Shown here one piece after another: positions 51,761 through 60,722 of a DNA stretch of 64,000 bases. The notes under the pieces are model-generated. The model was not told the DNA's origin. It did not search any database and saw only the letters and a program-made list of their open reading frames with translations. Every line of letters begins with the position of its first letter. The stretch's first letter is position 1. The DNA is from Dermatophilus congolensis (GTDB lineage Bacteria; Actinomycetota; Actinomycetes; Actinomycetales; Dermatophilaceae), in NCBI GenBank assembly GCA_030538115.1, contig JAUNUP010000004.1, forward strand, positions 154,683 to 218,682. The letters are read 5' to 3'. The position numbers were made by a program, and so were the translations under genes.

Positions 51761-54700
51761 TCAGTCGGTGTCTGGCATGTCTTCGTCGTCGCCTTCTCCG
51801 TCGTTGCGCGGAGGCTTGGGCACCAAGGGGAGCAGGCTGAGCGTGAGTAGGCAGGAGGCGCCGTACAGCAGGTACAGGTCGCGGAAGCCGCCGTTGATGC
51901 CCTCCTGGAAGGTCCGCTCCAGCTCGGGGGCTTGGGCGTCGATTTCGGCCATGTACTCGTCACGGGACTGGACGAACGCGCCCGGCACTGCTGCCTTGAG
52001 GGCGGTCATTTTGGTGATCGTGTCTTGGAGCTTCGTCTTCGCGGCCTCGACCTCGAGGCGTCCGTCGGCGAGTTCCTTGCGGGCCTTCGAGAGCTCGGCG
52101 TGACCGGTGGCGAGGTTCGCCCGAGCTGTGGTCAGCTCGGCTCGGGCCGTGTTCATCTGTGCGCGAGCGGCCCGCGTCTCCGAGAGCTTGCCCCGGAGGG
52201 TGGCCAGTTGGGCCGCCGCTGCGTCACGCTTCGCCTGGGTCTGTGCGATCGCCGCGCGCAGACCCGCGAGTCGCGCCTGCGGGTTGCCGCCCGGCATCCC
52301 GCCCGGCCGAGCCGTCGGCATCCCCGGAGGTGGACCGGAGGGAGCGCCTGTCGGCATCGAGGAGGGGTCCCCGGTCGGCATCGACGTCGGAGCGCCGGTC
52401 GGGGCGGAGGTCGGTGCTGTCGTCGGGGCTCCGGTCGGCCTGGTCGTGGTGTCCGAGGTCGGTTCGGATGTGGGCGCATCGGTCGGGCCGGTCGCCGTGC
52501 TCGTCGGGGTGCTCGTCGTCGCGGCCGCCGTTGCGGTCTGTTCTGACCCGTCTCCCGTCGCTGTCGGCCGCTCCGGCGACGTCTGAGCGTCGGTGACCTC
52601 CCGAGCCTGCGTCACATCACCGGGTTCGGTCGTCACCGCAGCGGCGGTCGCCTCCGGAGCGGGAGCGCTCGCGGAGCCGTCGTCCTGTGCTTGCCCGTCA
52701 CGGTCGCGGTGCACGGGTGCGTAGTACGCGACAGCGCCGACGCGCGGGATCGTCGTCGGGATGGCGGTGGGGACGTCTGTCGGCATCGGGATGCCGGGAG
52801 GGGGCGTGCCCCCGGGCCGGGTGGGTCCGCCTTGCGCCATCATCCGTTCGGCGGTGGCCAGCGCGGCGCGCTGTTGGGTGAGCCCCTGGTCCATGCCCGC
52901 GACGGCTCGGGTGAGGCCGGCTACGCCGTTGGTCATCCCGGTGATGCCTCGGTCGAGGCCGGAGATGCCGCGGTCGAGTTCGGAGCGACCGGTGTCCATG
53001 CGGTTCAAGGCCGTCTCCATGTCGCTGAGCTTGCCGCCCATCTCCGTGAGGGCGGAGCGCATGTCGTCGGAGGCCTCGGTCAGCTTGGGGAGGCCGTCGT
53101 TCATGCCGTCGAGGCCCGACTGAACTCCGTCTTGGATCTGGGCCACACGGCCCGGGGTTTCGCGCTCGAACATGTAGTCGGCGACGAGCTTGGTGCGCTC
53201 GGTGATGTTGGTGACGTCGGCGGTGCGCAGTGCCTCGACGAGGTGGTCGGGCAGCGCCTCGCCAGCGGCAGTGCCTCCCGCAGGGTCGATCTCGATCGAC
53301 TCAGGGGTGTCGAGGTCGGGCAGGGCCACGCCGTCAAGCTGCTCTGTGAAGTTCGGGTCGTCCTTGAACTCCTTGAGCGTGGCGGTGAGTTCGGCCTGGT
53401 AGGGCAGCACGGGCGCCTTGATCGTGGTGGGCAGAACGGCCATGAGTCGGTCTTGCATGCCCGCTCCTGCGTGGGCGAGAAAACCCACCATGATCGCCGG
53501 CGCGACCGTCGTGCCCAGGGCGCGCACGAGCGACAGTGTCGCCAGCGCGGAGTTCGACTCCGCCTTCGGGGTGCGCTGCAACATCATGTAGTTCAGAGGC
53601 GCGCCGATGAGGAAGCCCAGGCCGAGGCCCATGAGGATCAGCACCACGACGACGCTGGCCATGCCCGGCGCGGGGATGAGCCACAGCACCGTCACGGCCG
53701 CCGCCAGAGCCGAGATCGCGGCGCCCATCGTGAGGACCTTCGTCGGGCCGATCGAGTCGCTGAGCTTGCCGGAGAGGGGTGCCCCCACTCCCGACGCGAG
53801 CCCCATGATGATGACGAAATAGCCGCCCGAACCCGACGGCATCCGCACCGCGTTCTCAGCGAGCTGAGGCACGAAGACGATGCCCATCATGATGAATCCG
53901 GTGAGCATCGAGAGGATCAGCGTCAGCGCGATGCCCCGGTCGCTGAAGTAGCCGAGGTTCATCACCGGGTCGGCGGCGCGCCGCTCCACGAGGATGAACA
54001 GCGGCAGCAGCACGACGAAGCCGAGCAGGTACGGGTACACCTCGGTGCTGGTGAGGCTGTTGCCGAGGTCGAAGAAGTCGATGCTGCGCAGCCCGTAGAG
54101 CAGGCTGAGGATCATCGCGACGAGCAGCATGATGCCGAGCCCGTCGATGGGTTTGCGCTCGTCGGAGCGGTTGTTCGGCAGCGCGAAGAGTCCGACCCCG
54201 ACGATGCCGAGGGCGATCGGCACGTTGATGTAGAAGATCCACTGCCAGTTGTGCGTGCCGACGAGGTCGAGGATCGCGCTGCCCGCCGACGCTCCGAACA
54301 CGTTGGCGATGCCGTACACGCCACCGACCATGCCCAGCGCCATGCCGCGTTTCTCCGGCGGCACTTCGGTGCCGAACTCCGCCGTCGCCACCGGCAGGAT
54401 GCCGCCGCCACCGATCGCCTGGATCGCCCGCGCGACGATGAGCATCTCGAAACTGCCGACGTCTTGGGAGAGGCCGCACAGGATCGAGCCGAACCCGAAC
54501 AGGGCGATGCTCGTGAGGTAGATGCGTTTGCGGCCCATCCGGTCGGCGAGCTTGCCCATCACCGGGATGCTCGCCGCGTACCCGAGCGTGTAGATCGTGA
54601 TGAGCCAGATGCCCGCCTGCTCACTGACACCCAGATCGTTCTGGATGACCGTGCGCGCCGGCGTGACGATACCCGTGTCGATCGCACCCATGAAGATGCC

Positions 54701-54811
54701 GAACAGGTACAACGCCATGATCACGCCGAGGCGCTTACCCGTGGGACGTGCGTGTTCGACCTCCGGGAGCGTCGCTGTCGAGCCGGAGGAGGGGGAGGGC
54801 TGCTCGGTCAC
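51761..54811 (-). CDS. MFS (DHA2) exporter with ~530-residue extracytoplasmic coiled-coil/Pro-Thr loop
   Basis: Membrane protein of 1016 residues. Residues ~28-440 are a DHA2-type MFS core (GKLADRMGRKRIYLTSIALF is motif A; GGVYGIANVFGASAGSAI the motif C region). The final TM (LYLLYGASCLLTLSLLPLVP) is near 977-994. Between TM13 and TM14 lies ~530 residues instead of the usual ~50: a heptad array near 592-640 (LDRGISG, LDRGITG, MTNGVAG, LTRAVAG), a Pro/Thr/Ala-rich stretch near 660-840 with PTGAPTTAPTSAPTGAP-like repeats, and a second long coiled coil near 840-937. Start GTG 54811. The loop may act as a built-in periplasm-like or wall-spanning adaptor. Confidence 0.85.
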   Translation of the reverse strand: MTEQPSPSSGSTATLPEVEHARPTGKRLGVIMALYLFGIFMGAIDTGIVTPARTVIQNDLGVSEQAGIWLITIYTLGYAASIPVMGKLADRMGRKRIYLTSIALFGFGSILCGLSQDVGSFEMLIVARAIQAIGGGGILPVATAEFGTEVPPEKRGMALGMVGGVYGIANVFGASAGSAILDLVGTHNWQWIFYINVPIALGIVGVGLFALPNNRSDERKPIDGLGIMLLVAMILSLLYGLRSIDFFDLGNSLTSTEVYPYLLGFVVLLPLFILVERRAADPVMNLGYFSDRGIALTLILSMLTGFIMMGIVFVPQLAENAVRMPSGSGGYFVIIMGLASGVGAPLSGKLSDSIGPTKVLTMGAAISALAAAVTVLWLIPAPGMASVVVVLILMGLGLGFLIGAPLNYMMLQRTPKAESNSALATLSLVRALGTTVAPAIMVGFLAHAGAGMQDRLMAVLPTTIKAPVLPYQAELTATLKEFKDDPNFTEQLDGVALPDLDTPESIEIDPAGGTAAGEALPDHLVEALRTADVTNITERTKLVADYMFERETPGRVAQIQDGVQSGLDGMNDGLPKLTEASDDMRSALTEMGGKLSDMETALNRMDTGRSELDRGISGLDRGITGMTNGVAGLTRAVAGMDQGLTQQRAALATAERMMAQGGPTRPGGTPPPGIPMPTDVPTAIPTTIPRVGAVAYYAPVHRDRDGQAQDDGSASAPAPEATAAAVTTEPGDVTQAREVTDAQTSPERPTATGDGSEQTATAAATTSTPTSTATGPTDAPTSEPTSDTTTRPTGAPTTAPTSAPTGAPTSMPTGDPSSMPTGAPSGPPPGMPTARPGGMPGGNPQARLAGLRAAIAQTQAKRDAAAAQLATLRGKLSETRAARAQMNTARAELTTARANLATGHAELSKARKELADGRLEVEAAKTKLQDTITKMTALKAAVPGAFVQSRDEYMAEIDAQAPELERTFQEGINGGFRDLYLLYGASCLLTLSLLPLVPKPPRNDGEGDDEDMPDTD

Positions 54812-54904
54812 GTGCCGAGCGTAAACCTCCGACTCAATTTTGGCGACACCGTGTCGCTATGTGTGGCGTACGCCTCCGTTCGAGGAGGCGGAGGAGGTGG
54901 CGCG

Positions 54905-56107
54905 TCAGGCGTTGGGGGCCTGCGCCGTGCCCGCGCCGCGCTTGCGGGAGACGGGGTTGTGATCGCCGTGTTCGCTGCGGTCGTCGTGACCGCCGCAGCC
55001 GCCCGCGCCGCCGCAGCCGCCGTTCGAGTCGCAGCCAGGAGCCGTGCCGCAGCCTGCCGACGAGTGAGCCGCGTGTGCCGCTGCCGGAGGAACAGGCGCC
55101 GTGGTCCCCTCCGGGGTGAGCACGACGAAGCCGTTGTCGGCGATCAGCGCGAGGTCGTCGGCGGCGGCCTGGCCTTCGGAGGTGAGGTAGTCGCCGAGGA
55201 AGATCGAGTTCGCCACGTGCAGCGCGAGTCCCTGCAGCGAGCGCAGGTGCATCTCGCGGCCGCCTGCGATGCGGATCTCCTTGTCGGGGCACACGAATCG
55301 GGCCATCGCGAGGATCTTCACGCACCGCGCGGGCGTGAGTGCCCAGGTCTGCTCGAAGCGCGTGCCGTCGAAGGGCATGAGGAAGTTGATCGGGATCGAG
55401 TCGGCGCCCAGCGTGCGCAGTGCGATGACGGCCTCGACGAGCTGCTCGTCGGTTTCGCCGAGTCCGGCGATGAGGCCGCTGCACGACGACATCCCGGCGG
55501 CCTTGGCGCGGTCGATGGTGTCGACGCGGTCGGTGTACGTGTGCGTCGTGACGATCGAATCGTGGTGTGACTCAGCGGTGTTGATGTTGTGGTTGTACGC
55601 GTCGACGCCGGCTTCGCGGAGGCGTTCGGCCTGGCCGTCCTTGAGCAGGCCGAGGCACGCGCACACCTCGGCGTGCGGGTACTCGGTCTTGATCGTGTCG
55701 ACCATGCCCGCCACGCGCTCGATGTCGCGCTCGCTCGGCCCGCGCCCGCTCGACACCATGCACACCCGCGATGCCCCGCCCTTGAGGCCTGCAGTCGCTT
55801 GCGCGAGAGCCTCGTCGGGCTTGAGCCACGAGTACTTGAGGATGTCGGCGCTGCTGCCGACGCCCTGCGAGCAGTACCCGCAGTCCTCCGGGCACAGGCC
55901 CGATTTGAGGCTGACCAGGTAGTTCACCTTGACGGTGTTGCCGAAGTGCTCGCGGCGCAGGCGAGACGCGGCACCGACGATGGTGAGTAGCTCGGAGTCG
56001 TCGGCGCGGAGAACGGCGAGCGCCTGCTCAGCGGTAACGGGCGAACCCGAAAGTGCCTGCTCCGCAAGGTCGTCGAACGTGGTCACGGAGATGGGGGCGG
56101 TCGTCAT
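54905..56107 (-). CDS. bioB: Biotin synthase BioB with Cys/Gly/His-rich tail
   Basis: Radical-SAM enzyme of 400 residues inserting sulfur into dethiobiotin. [10 protein letters not shown] is the CxxxCxxC site for 4Fe-4[47 protein letters not shown] and [14 protein letters not shown] (family PINxL) follow. The last ~50 residues are unusual: [21 protein letters not shown] and EHGDH, a possible metal-binding tail not needed for the fold. Two BioQ-type boxes lie 20-47 bases upstream of the ATG. No other bio gene is nearby. Confidence 0.95.
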   Translation of the reverse strand: MTTAPISVTTFDDLAEQALSGSPVTAEQALAVLRADDSELLTIVGAASRLRREHFGNTVKVNYLVSLKSGLCPEDCGYCSQGVGSSADILKYSWLKPDEALAQATAGLKGGASRVCMVSSGRGPSERDIERVAGMVDTIKTEYPHAEVCACLGLLKDGQAERLREAGVDAYNHNINTAESHHDSIVTTHTYTDRVDTIDRAKAAGMSSCSGLIAGLGETDEQLVEAVIALRTLGADSIPINFLMPFDGTRFEQTWALTPARCVKILAMARFVCPDKEIRIAGGREMHLRSLQGLALHVANSIFLGDYLTSEGQAAADDLALIADNGFVVLTPEGTTAPVPPAAAHAAHSSAGCGTAPGCDSNGGCGGAGGCGGHDDRSEHGDHNPVSRKRGAGTAQAPNA

Positions 56108-56126
56108 CGAGCACTCCTGACAGAAC

Positions 56127-56154
56127 TGAACGGCGTTCACCTGAACACCGTTCA
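56127..56154 (-). promoter_or_regulatory. Two BioQ-type biotin operator boxes upstream of bioB
   Basis: TGAAC-GGC-GTTCA (56127-56139) and TGAAC-ACC-GTTCA (56142-56154), perfect 5-bp arms, repeated with 15-base centre spacing. They match the TGAACnnnGTTCA box of the TetR-type biotin repressor BioQ in corynebacteria and mycobacteria. The bioQ gene is not in this window. Confidence 0.8.
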
Positions 56155-56284
56155 CCTTAGGGGAGGCGATAGGGCCCGTCAAAGGTGACGGCGAAGACGA
56201 ACGAAGACGAACATCGAGTCGGGTTGCCGTGTATTGCTCGCCGACGCCCGCGAGTCGCGACGGGGCCGGTGCTTGGATTGGTGC

Positions 56285-57331
56285 ATGACACGCGCGCTCG
56301 TGCACCCGCCGAAGGCCCGCCCCGGAGACCGGATCGCGGTTCTCTCCCCGTCGTTTGCAGCCCCCGGCGTATTCCCCGAGGTGCACGAACAGGCGATGCG
56401 GCGGCTCGCCGAGGTGACGTGCCTCGTGCCGGTCGAGTATCCGACCACGCGCGAGGTGGGTGCGAAGCCGAAAGCCCGCGCGGACGACATCAACGCGGCG
56501 TTCGCCGACCCGAGCATCCGCGCGATCCTCGCCACCATCGGAGGCGAAGACCAGATCCTCGTCATCCCGCACCTCGACGCCGAAGCCGCGCGCTCCGATC
56601 CGAAGCCGTTTCTCGGTTACAGCGACAACTCGAACCTGCACAACTGGTTGTGGGGCAACGGAATCGCCAGTTTCTACGGCGGCTCGTCACAGGTGCATCT
56701 GGGTCCGGGGCCGTACGTCGACGAGGTGCATGCCCGCTCCCTGTGTGCGGCGCTGCTCACGGGCGAAACAGTGGAGATCACCGATCCGGGTGAGTCGGAG
56801 GACTACGGCATCGACTGGGGAGACCCCGACGCGCTGCACGAGTTCGGAGAACGCGAGGCCACCGAGCCATGGACCTGGCACGGTCCCGCCCGCTCCGTCA
56901 CAGGCCCGACGTGGGGCGGCTGCCTGGAGTCGGTCGCGCTGATGCTGGTCGCGGGCCGCGGCCCTGACCCGCGCGACCTCGACGGATCGGTGCTGCTGCT
57001 CGAGACCTCCGAAGAGATCATGCCCGCCTACCAGGTCGCCCGCATCGTGCGCGCGATGGGGGAGCGCGGGCTGCTCGCCGCCGTCGACGCGGTGCTGCTG
57101 GCCAGGCCGCTGGTCTCCGACAACATCCACCGGCCGGAGGAGGCCGAGCGCGACGCTCTCCGTGCCGAGCAGCGCGACATGGTCAGGCGCGTGGTCAAGC
57201 ACTACAACCGCGAGGCGGTGCTCTGCGTGGGGGTGCCGTTCGGGCACACCCGCCCGCAGTGGATCCTCCCGCACGGTGGCACTGTCACGGTCGACGGCGA
57301 AACCCGAACGATCACGGCCGACTACGCCTGA
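56285..57331 (+). CDS. S66 family serine peptidase (LD-carboxypeptidase / MccF-like)
   Basis: Protein of 348 residues. [20 protein letters not shown] is the family opening; [20 protein letters not shown] holds the nucleophilic Ser; [15 protein letters not shown] the Glu; [20 protein letters not shown] the His. S66 members cleave murein tetrapeptides (LdcA) or, in the MccF branch, acyl-sulfamoyl adenylates of microcin C type. The longer form with an insert between Ser and Glu, and GYSDNS, resembles MccF more than LdcA. Cytoplasmic. ATG at 56285, divergent from bioB. Confidence 0.85.
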   Translation: MTRALVHPPKARPGDRIAVLSPSFAAPGVFPEVHEQAMRRLAEVTCLVPVEYPTTREVGAKPKARADDINAAFADPSIRAILATIGGEDQILVIPHLDAEAARSDPKPFLGYSDNSNLHNWLWGNGIASFYGGSSQVHLGPGPYVDEVHARSLCAALLTGETVEITDPGESEDYGIDWGDPDALHEFGEREATEPWTWHGPARSVTGPTWGGCLESVALMLVAGRGPDPRDLDGSVLLLETSEEIMPAYQVARIVRAMGERGLLAAVDAVLLARPLVSDNIHRPEEAERDALRAEQRDMVRRVVKHYNREAVLCVGVPFGHTRPQWILPHGGTVTVDGETRTITADYA

Positions 57332-57468
57332 CCTGCGCCGCGGGCTCGGATGACTTCGCCGCTCGGTGGGGGCTTCTTCGGGGCGCCCGGCGAGCCGAAG
57401 GTGTGCCCGGGGGCATGGATCCCGCTCGGGCCGTCGGCGGGTGAAGGGAGAGAGGCGCACCGATCTGT

Positions 57469-57522
57469 GTACCGTGGCGCTGCCGGAGCAGGCGCGGTGG
57501 TGGGGAACATGCGCCACGGTAC
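57469..57522. repeat. Diverged copy of the GTGCC/GGCAC hairpin family upstream of a TetR gene
   Basis: GTACCGTGGCGC (57469-57480) and GCGCCACGGTAC (57511-57522) are exact reverse complements with a 30-base spacer. Read on the minus strand the arm is followed by ATGTTCCCC, as in the 62-64 kb copies. It ends 38 bases before the TetR start. Confidence 0.7.
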
Positions 57523-57560
57523 TGGTGACCGGCAGGCGGGGCGACGTTGAGGAGAAGGCT

Positions 57561-58112
57561 GTGAGCTACCGGCGGCACGAGGTCATCGAGCGTGCGGTAG
57601 ACGTGCTCGACGAGGTCGGGCTGGAGTCGCTCTCCATGCGCCGACTCGGAGCCGAACTGGGCGTCCAGCCGAGCGCGCTGTATCACCACGTCGCCAACAA
57701 GCAGACCCTGCTGGGCCTCATGGCCGACGAGATCCTCGCGCGTGGCCCGAGTGCGGGACCCGTCACCTCCGACCCCTGGGACGTGCAGGTCACGGCCGCG
57801 TGCGCCCGCCTGCGGGAGTCGATGCTCGCCTGCCGCGACGGCGCCGAGGTCGTGGCCACCGGCTATGCGTTCGGGTTCGGAGCCGACGCTCCCGCTGACG
57901 AACTGCGAGCGGTACTCGAAGAGGCGGGTTTCACCGACGCCCTGGTCGCCGTCGGCACGAGCACGCTCCTGCACTACGTCTTCGGCCACACCGCCGAGGA
58001 ACAGACGACATTGCAGGCCGACGCCCTCGGCGCCAAGCGCGCGCCCCGCCCGGCCTCCGACTTCGACGAAGGCCTTGCCCTCATCGTCGACGGCCTGCGC
58101 GCCCGCGTCTGA
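57561..58112 (+). CDS. TetR family regulator (TetR-class C-terminal domain)
   Basis: Regulator of 183 residues. AVDVLDEVGLESLSMRRLGA and ELGVQPSALYHHVANKQTLL form the helix-turn-helix as in TetR itself; the C-terminal half resembles TetR_C (LVAVGTSTLLHYVFGHTAEE). The GTG at 57561 follows GGAGAAGG. It could regulate the S66 gene upstream or the membrane protein downstream. A hairpin repeat with 12-bp arms lies in its leader. Confidence 0.85.
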   Translation: MSYRRHEVIERAVDVLDEVGLESLSMRRLGAELGVQPSALYHHVANKQTLLGLMADEILARGPSAGPVTSDPWDVQVTAACARLRESMLACRDGAEVVATGYAFGFGADAPADELRAVLEEAGFTDALVAVGTSTLLHYVFGHTAEEQTTLQADALGAKRAPRPASDFDEGLALIVDGLRARV

Positions 58113-58308
58113 CCCCGCGCCGGCCCCGTCTCGCGCCAGCCTCTGGCTCCGCGCTGGCCCAACCTCATGCCCACCGCCGCCCCCGGCATCGGCGCTGCGT
58201 CCGGACGTGCCGGTGTCGACGTGAGTTCACCGCATCGCCGGTGAGTCGGCACCCACACGCTCCTACGCTGGTGGCACAACGTGAAGAGACCCAAGGGGAG
58301 GGTTGCTC

Positions 58309-59013
58309 ATGAACGTGGAACCGGGCAGAGGGGCGCTGCTCGTCGCAGGGACGAGTTTGATCGGAGCGGCGGTCGGAGCCATCGCCGCCGGGTGGGACAG
58401 GTGGAGCTACTGCTGGGACCGGGGCACCTACTGGTGTATCGAGGCGCAGAACGACCCGCCGGCCCCAGGCGTACTGAGCGACTGGCACGAAGAAGCGCTG
58501 GCCTCGTCGTGGGCGTTGCTCGGTGTCGCGTTTCTGGTTGTGGCGTTTGCGGTACGTCGTCTGCACTTGGCGTCCGTCGGGTTGCTGGCGGCGGGCGCGG
58601 CGGGTGCCTTCGCGGTCGGGCTGTCCGAGATCACCGACGTTGTACCAGATGGCGGACTGGAGTTGGCGCTGTACCTGTCGCTCGTCTGGTATTTCGCGAT
58701 CGGGTTGGTCGGCTTGGCGGTCGTGCCGATGTTCGATTGGGGAGAGACGCGAATCGCGCCCCTGAACCGTGTCTGGGGCTGGGTCATCGTCGCGGTGCTC
58801 GCGATGACCGCGAGCACTCCTCTGTTCGAGTTCTTCGTGCTCGTCGGCATCGACGGCTCGCACGACACACCGACCTTGATGGGCATTCTGCGAGGCGTGC
58901 TCTTCGTGGTGGCAGCCGTGTGCCTGTTCGTTGCTGCGCTCCTGAGGCGAGAGGCGCCCGGTCCCCAGGACACGTTTCCGGTAGATCGTTCGTCCAGCGC
59001 TTCACCCGGCTGA
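58309..59013 (+). CDS. Hypothetical membrane protein
   Basis: Protein of 234 residues with five or six hydrophobic segments (LLVAGTSLIGAAVGAIAAGW, SWALLGVAFLVVAFAV, VGLLAAGAAGAFAVGL, LSLVWYFAIGLVGLAVVPMF, VIVAVLAMTASTPLFEFFVL, GVLFVVAAVCLFVAALL). An extracytoplasmic loop with DRWSYCWDRGTYWCIE has two Cys that may pair. I do not recognise the family. AAGGGGAGG precedes the ATG. A 91-nt palindromic element starts 14 bases after its stop. Confidence 0.65.
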   Translation: MNVEPGRGALLVAGTSLIGAAVGAIAAGWDRWSYCWDRGTYWCIEAQNDPPAPGVLSDWHEEALASSWALLGVAFLVVAFAVRRLHLASVGLLAAGAAGAFAVGLSEITDVVPDGGLELALYLSLVWYFAIGLVGLAVVPMFDWGETRIAPLNRVWGWVIVAVLAMTASTPLFEFFVLVGIDGSHDTPTLMGILRGVLFVVAAVCLFVAALLRREAPGPQDTFPVDRSSSASPG

Positions 59014-59026
59014 CCGGTGCGTGCCG

Positions 59027-59117
59027 ACACGAGAGATGCACTTCGTCGGCCCGCGCGCATAAACACCTAGGTAAACGTGCACGCGGCCCGGTGAACTGCA
59101 TCGCTGAGGTCGTAACG
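59027..59117. repeat. Palindromic 91-nt intergenic element, copy B
   Basis: Aligns without gaps to 25812-25902 (65 of 91 positions identical; the last 51 bases match at 43). Shared features are CACTTCGT/CGTTTCGT-like left part, CCTAGGT centre, GGTGAACTGCAT and GGTCGTAACG/TGTCGTAACG at the right. Its outer arms (59025-59040 with 59097-59112) pair at 12 of 16 positions. It starts 14 bases after a stop codon, as copy A starts 17 after one. Confidence 0.7.
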
Positions 59118-59178
59118 ACGGCGGCACCCGCCCAGATCGGGAGGGTGCCGCCGGTTCGTGTGTGGCGTGTGTGCGGGC

Positions 59179-60501
59179 TCAGGCTCCGCGGTCGAGGCGG
59201 ACGCAGTCGGGGGTGAGCTCGGCTACCGAGCGAATGCCCATGAGCTGCATCGTCACCCGCATCTCCTTGGCGAGGATGTCGAGCACCCGCTCGACGCCCT
59301 CCTGCGCGCCAGCCATGAGGCCGTAGAGGTAGGCGCGGCCGATGAGCGTGAAGTCGGCGCCCAACGCCAGGGCCGCGAGCACGTCGCCGCCGCTGGTGAT
59401 GCCGGAGTCGAGGAACAGAGTCACGTCGGGGCCGACCGCCTCGCGGATGCCCGGCAGCTCACGCAGCGGCACGGGCGCGCGGTCGAGCTGGCGGCCTCCG
59501 TGGTTGGAGACGTACAGCGCATCCACTCCACGATCGACGCAGCGGCGCGCGTCGTCGACAGTCTGCACGCCCTTGACGATGAGCTGCCCCTGCCAGGCCT
59601 CGCGGATCCACTCGAGATCCTCGTAGTTCAGGGTCGGGTCGAACATCGAGGAGATGACGCTGATCGACGTGGCGCTCTCCTGCAGCGTTGCGTACGAGAG
59701 CGGCTCGGTGGTGAGAAAGTCGAACCACCAACGAGGCCGGTACGAGGCGTCGAGAACCGTCTTGACACTGATCTGCGGTGGGATGGTCAGGCCGTTGCGG
59801 ATGTCGCGGTTGCGCAGGCCCCCGGTGGCGGTGTCCACCGTGACGATGAGCGCGTCGTACCCGGCGTTGCGGGCCCGCTCCAGCAGTGCCAGCGACTCGT
59901 CGCGGCGCTGCGACCACAGGTAGAGCTGGAACCAGCGTCGCCCGTCGGGAGCTGCGGCGGCGACGTCTTCGATGGAGGTCGTACCCAGCGTGGAGAGCGC
60001 GAACGGCACCCCGCGGGAGGCGGCGGCGCGGGCGGCCGCGCACTCGCCGGCGGCGTGCATCATGCGGTTGAACCCGGTCGGGGCGAGGCCCACGGGCAGG
60101 GCGCTGCGGCGGCCGAGCACATCGACCGAGAGGTCGACATCGCCGACGTCGCGCAGCACCTTGGGCCGCAACTCCACGTCACGGAAGACGGCGAGGTTGC
60201 GGCGGTGCGCCTCCTCCGTGGAGGCGGCCGAGTCGACGTACTGGAACGGCCCCGTCGGAGTCACGCGGCGGGCGATGCGCCGCACGTCGCCGACATCGGC
60301 GGCGCGAGCGAGCCGCGCGGTGGTGCGCTTCGCGGGCGTGAGAGCCGGAGCCGTGACGTTGAGCAGCCCCTTCATCTCCGACCACTTCGGCCGCTGCCGC
60401 ACCAGATGCGGCAGCGAGAGCGGACCGGGTACGGGGGCCCCGGAGGCGGGTGTCGGAGTGGCGGTTCGCGCAGGCACGTTGCCGGATTGGGTGGTTGTCA
60501 T
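59179..60501 (-). CDS. FMN-dependent alpha-hydroxy-acid dehydrogenase (L-lactate dehydrogenase-like)
   Basis: Enzyme of 440 residues oxidising an L-2-hydroxy acid such as lactate. LPVGLAPTGFNRMMHAAGEC (FMN site), WFQLYLWSQRRDESLALL, IVTVDTATGGLRNRD, IVKGVQTVDDARRCVDRGVD, VSNHGGRQLDRAPVPL (catalytic His and Arg) and LFLDSGITSGGDVLAALALG are conserved. A Pro/Ala-rich leader of ~30 residues is unusual. The MHS symporter gene lies 221 bases upstream on the same strand and may import the substrate. ATG start at 60501. Confidence 0.9.
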   Translation of the reverse strand: MTTTQSGNVPARTATPTPASGAPVPGPLSLPHLVRQRPKWSEMKGLLNVTAPALTPAKRTTARLARAADVGDVRRIARRVTPTGPFQYVDSAASTEEAHRRNLAVFRDVELRPKVLRDVGDVDLSVDVLGRRSALPVGLAPTGFNRMMHAAGECAAARAAASRGVPFALSTLGTTSIEDVAAAAPDGRRWFQLYLWSQRRDESLALLERARNAGYDALIVTVDTATGGLRNRDIRNGLTIPPQISVKTVLDASYRPRWWFDFLTTEPLSYATLQESATSISVISSMFDPTLNYEDLEWIREAWQGQLIVKGVQTVDDARRCVDRGVDALYVSNHGGRQLDRAPVPLRELPGIREAVGPDVTLFLDSGITSGGDVLAALALGADFTLIGRAYLYGLMAGAQEGVERVLDILAKEMRVTMQLMGIRSVAELTPDCVRLDRGA

Positions 60502-60722
60502 GAGCTGGCCTCCTCGAATCGGCGGGCTGGCGTCGCGGCGTAGCAGCGGGATCGCGCGCCGTCGGCCGGTCTGGGGGTTGTCATCGGATGGTCTGGCGTG
60601 CGCGCTTGGCGGGCGTCGGCGTGAGGGGCGAGGGCGCTGCGGTGCCTTGGCCGGCCCAGGCGCTCACGAGGTCACCCTCGGGGAGCGTGAGAGTCGCGGC
60701 CGGTGCCGATGACAACAGGTCA

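Noticed and set aside
52691..55570. A 959-codon plus-strand open frame opposite the MFS and bioB genes
   Set aside because: Antisense to two well supported genes; very rich in Arg, His and Asp, with no domain.
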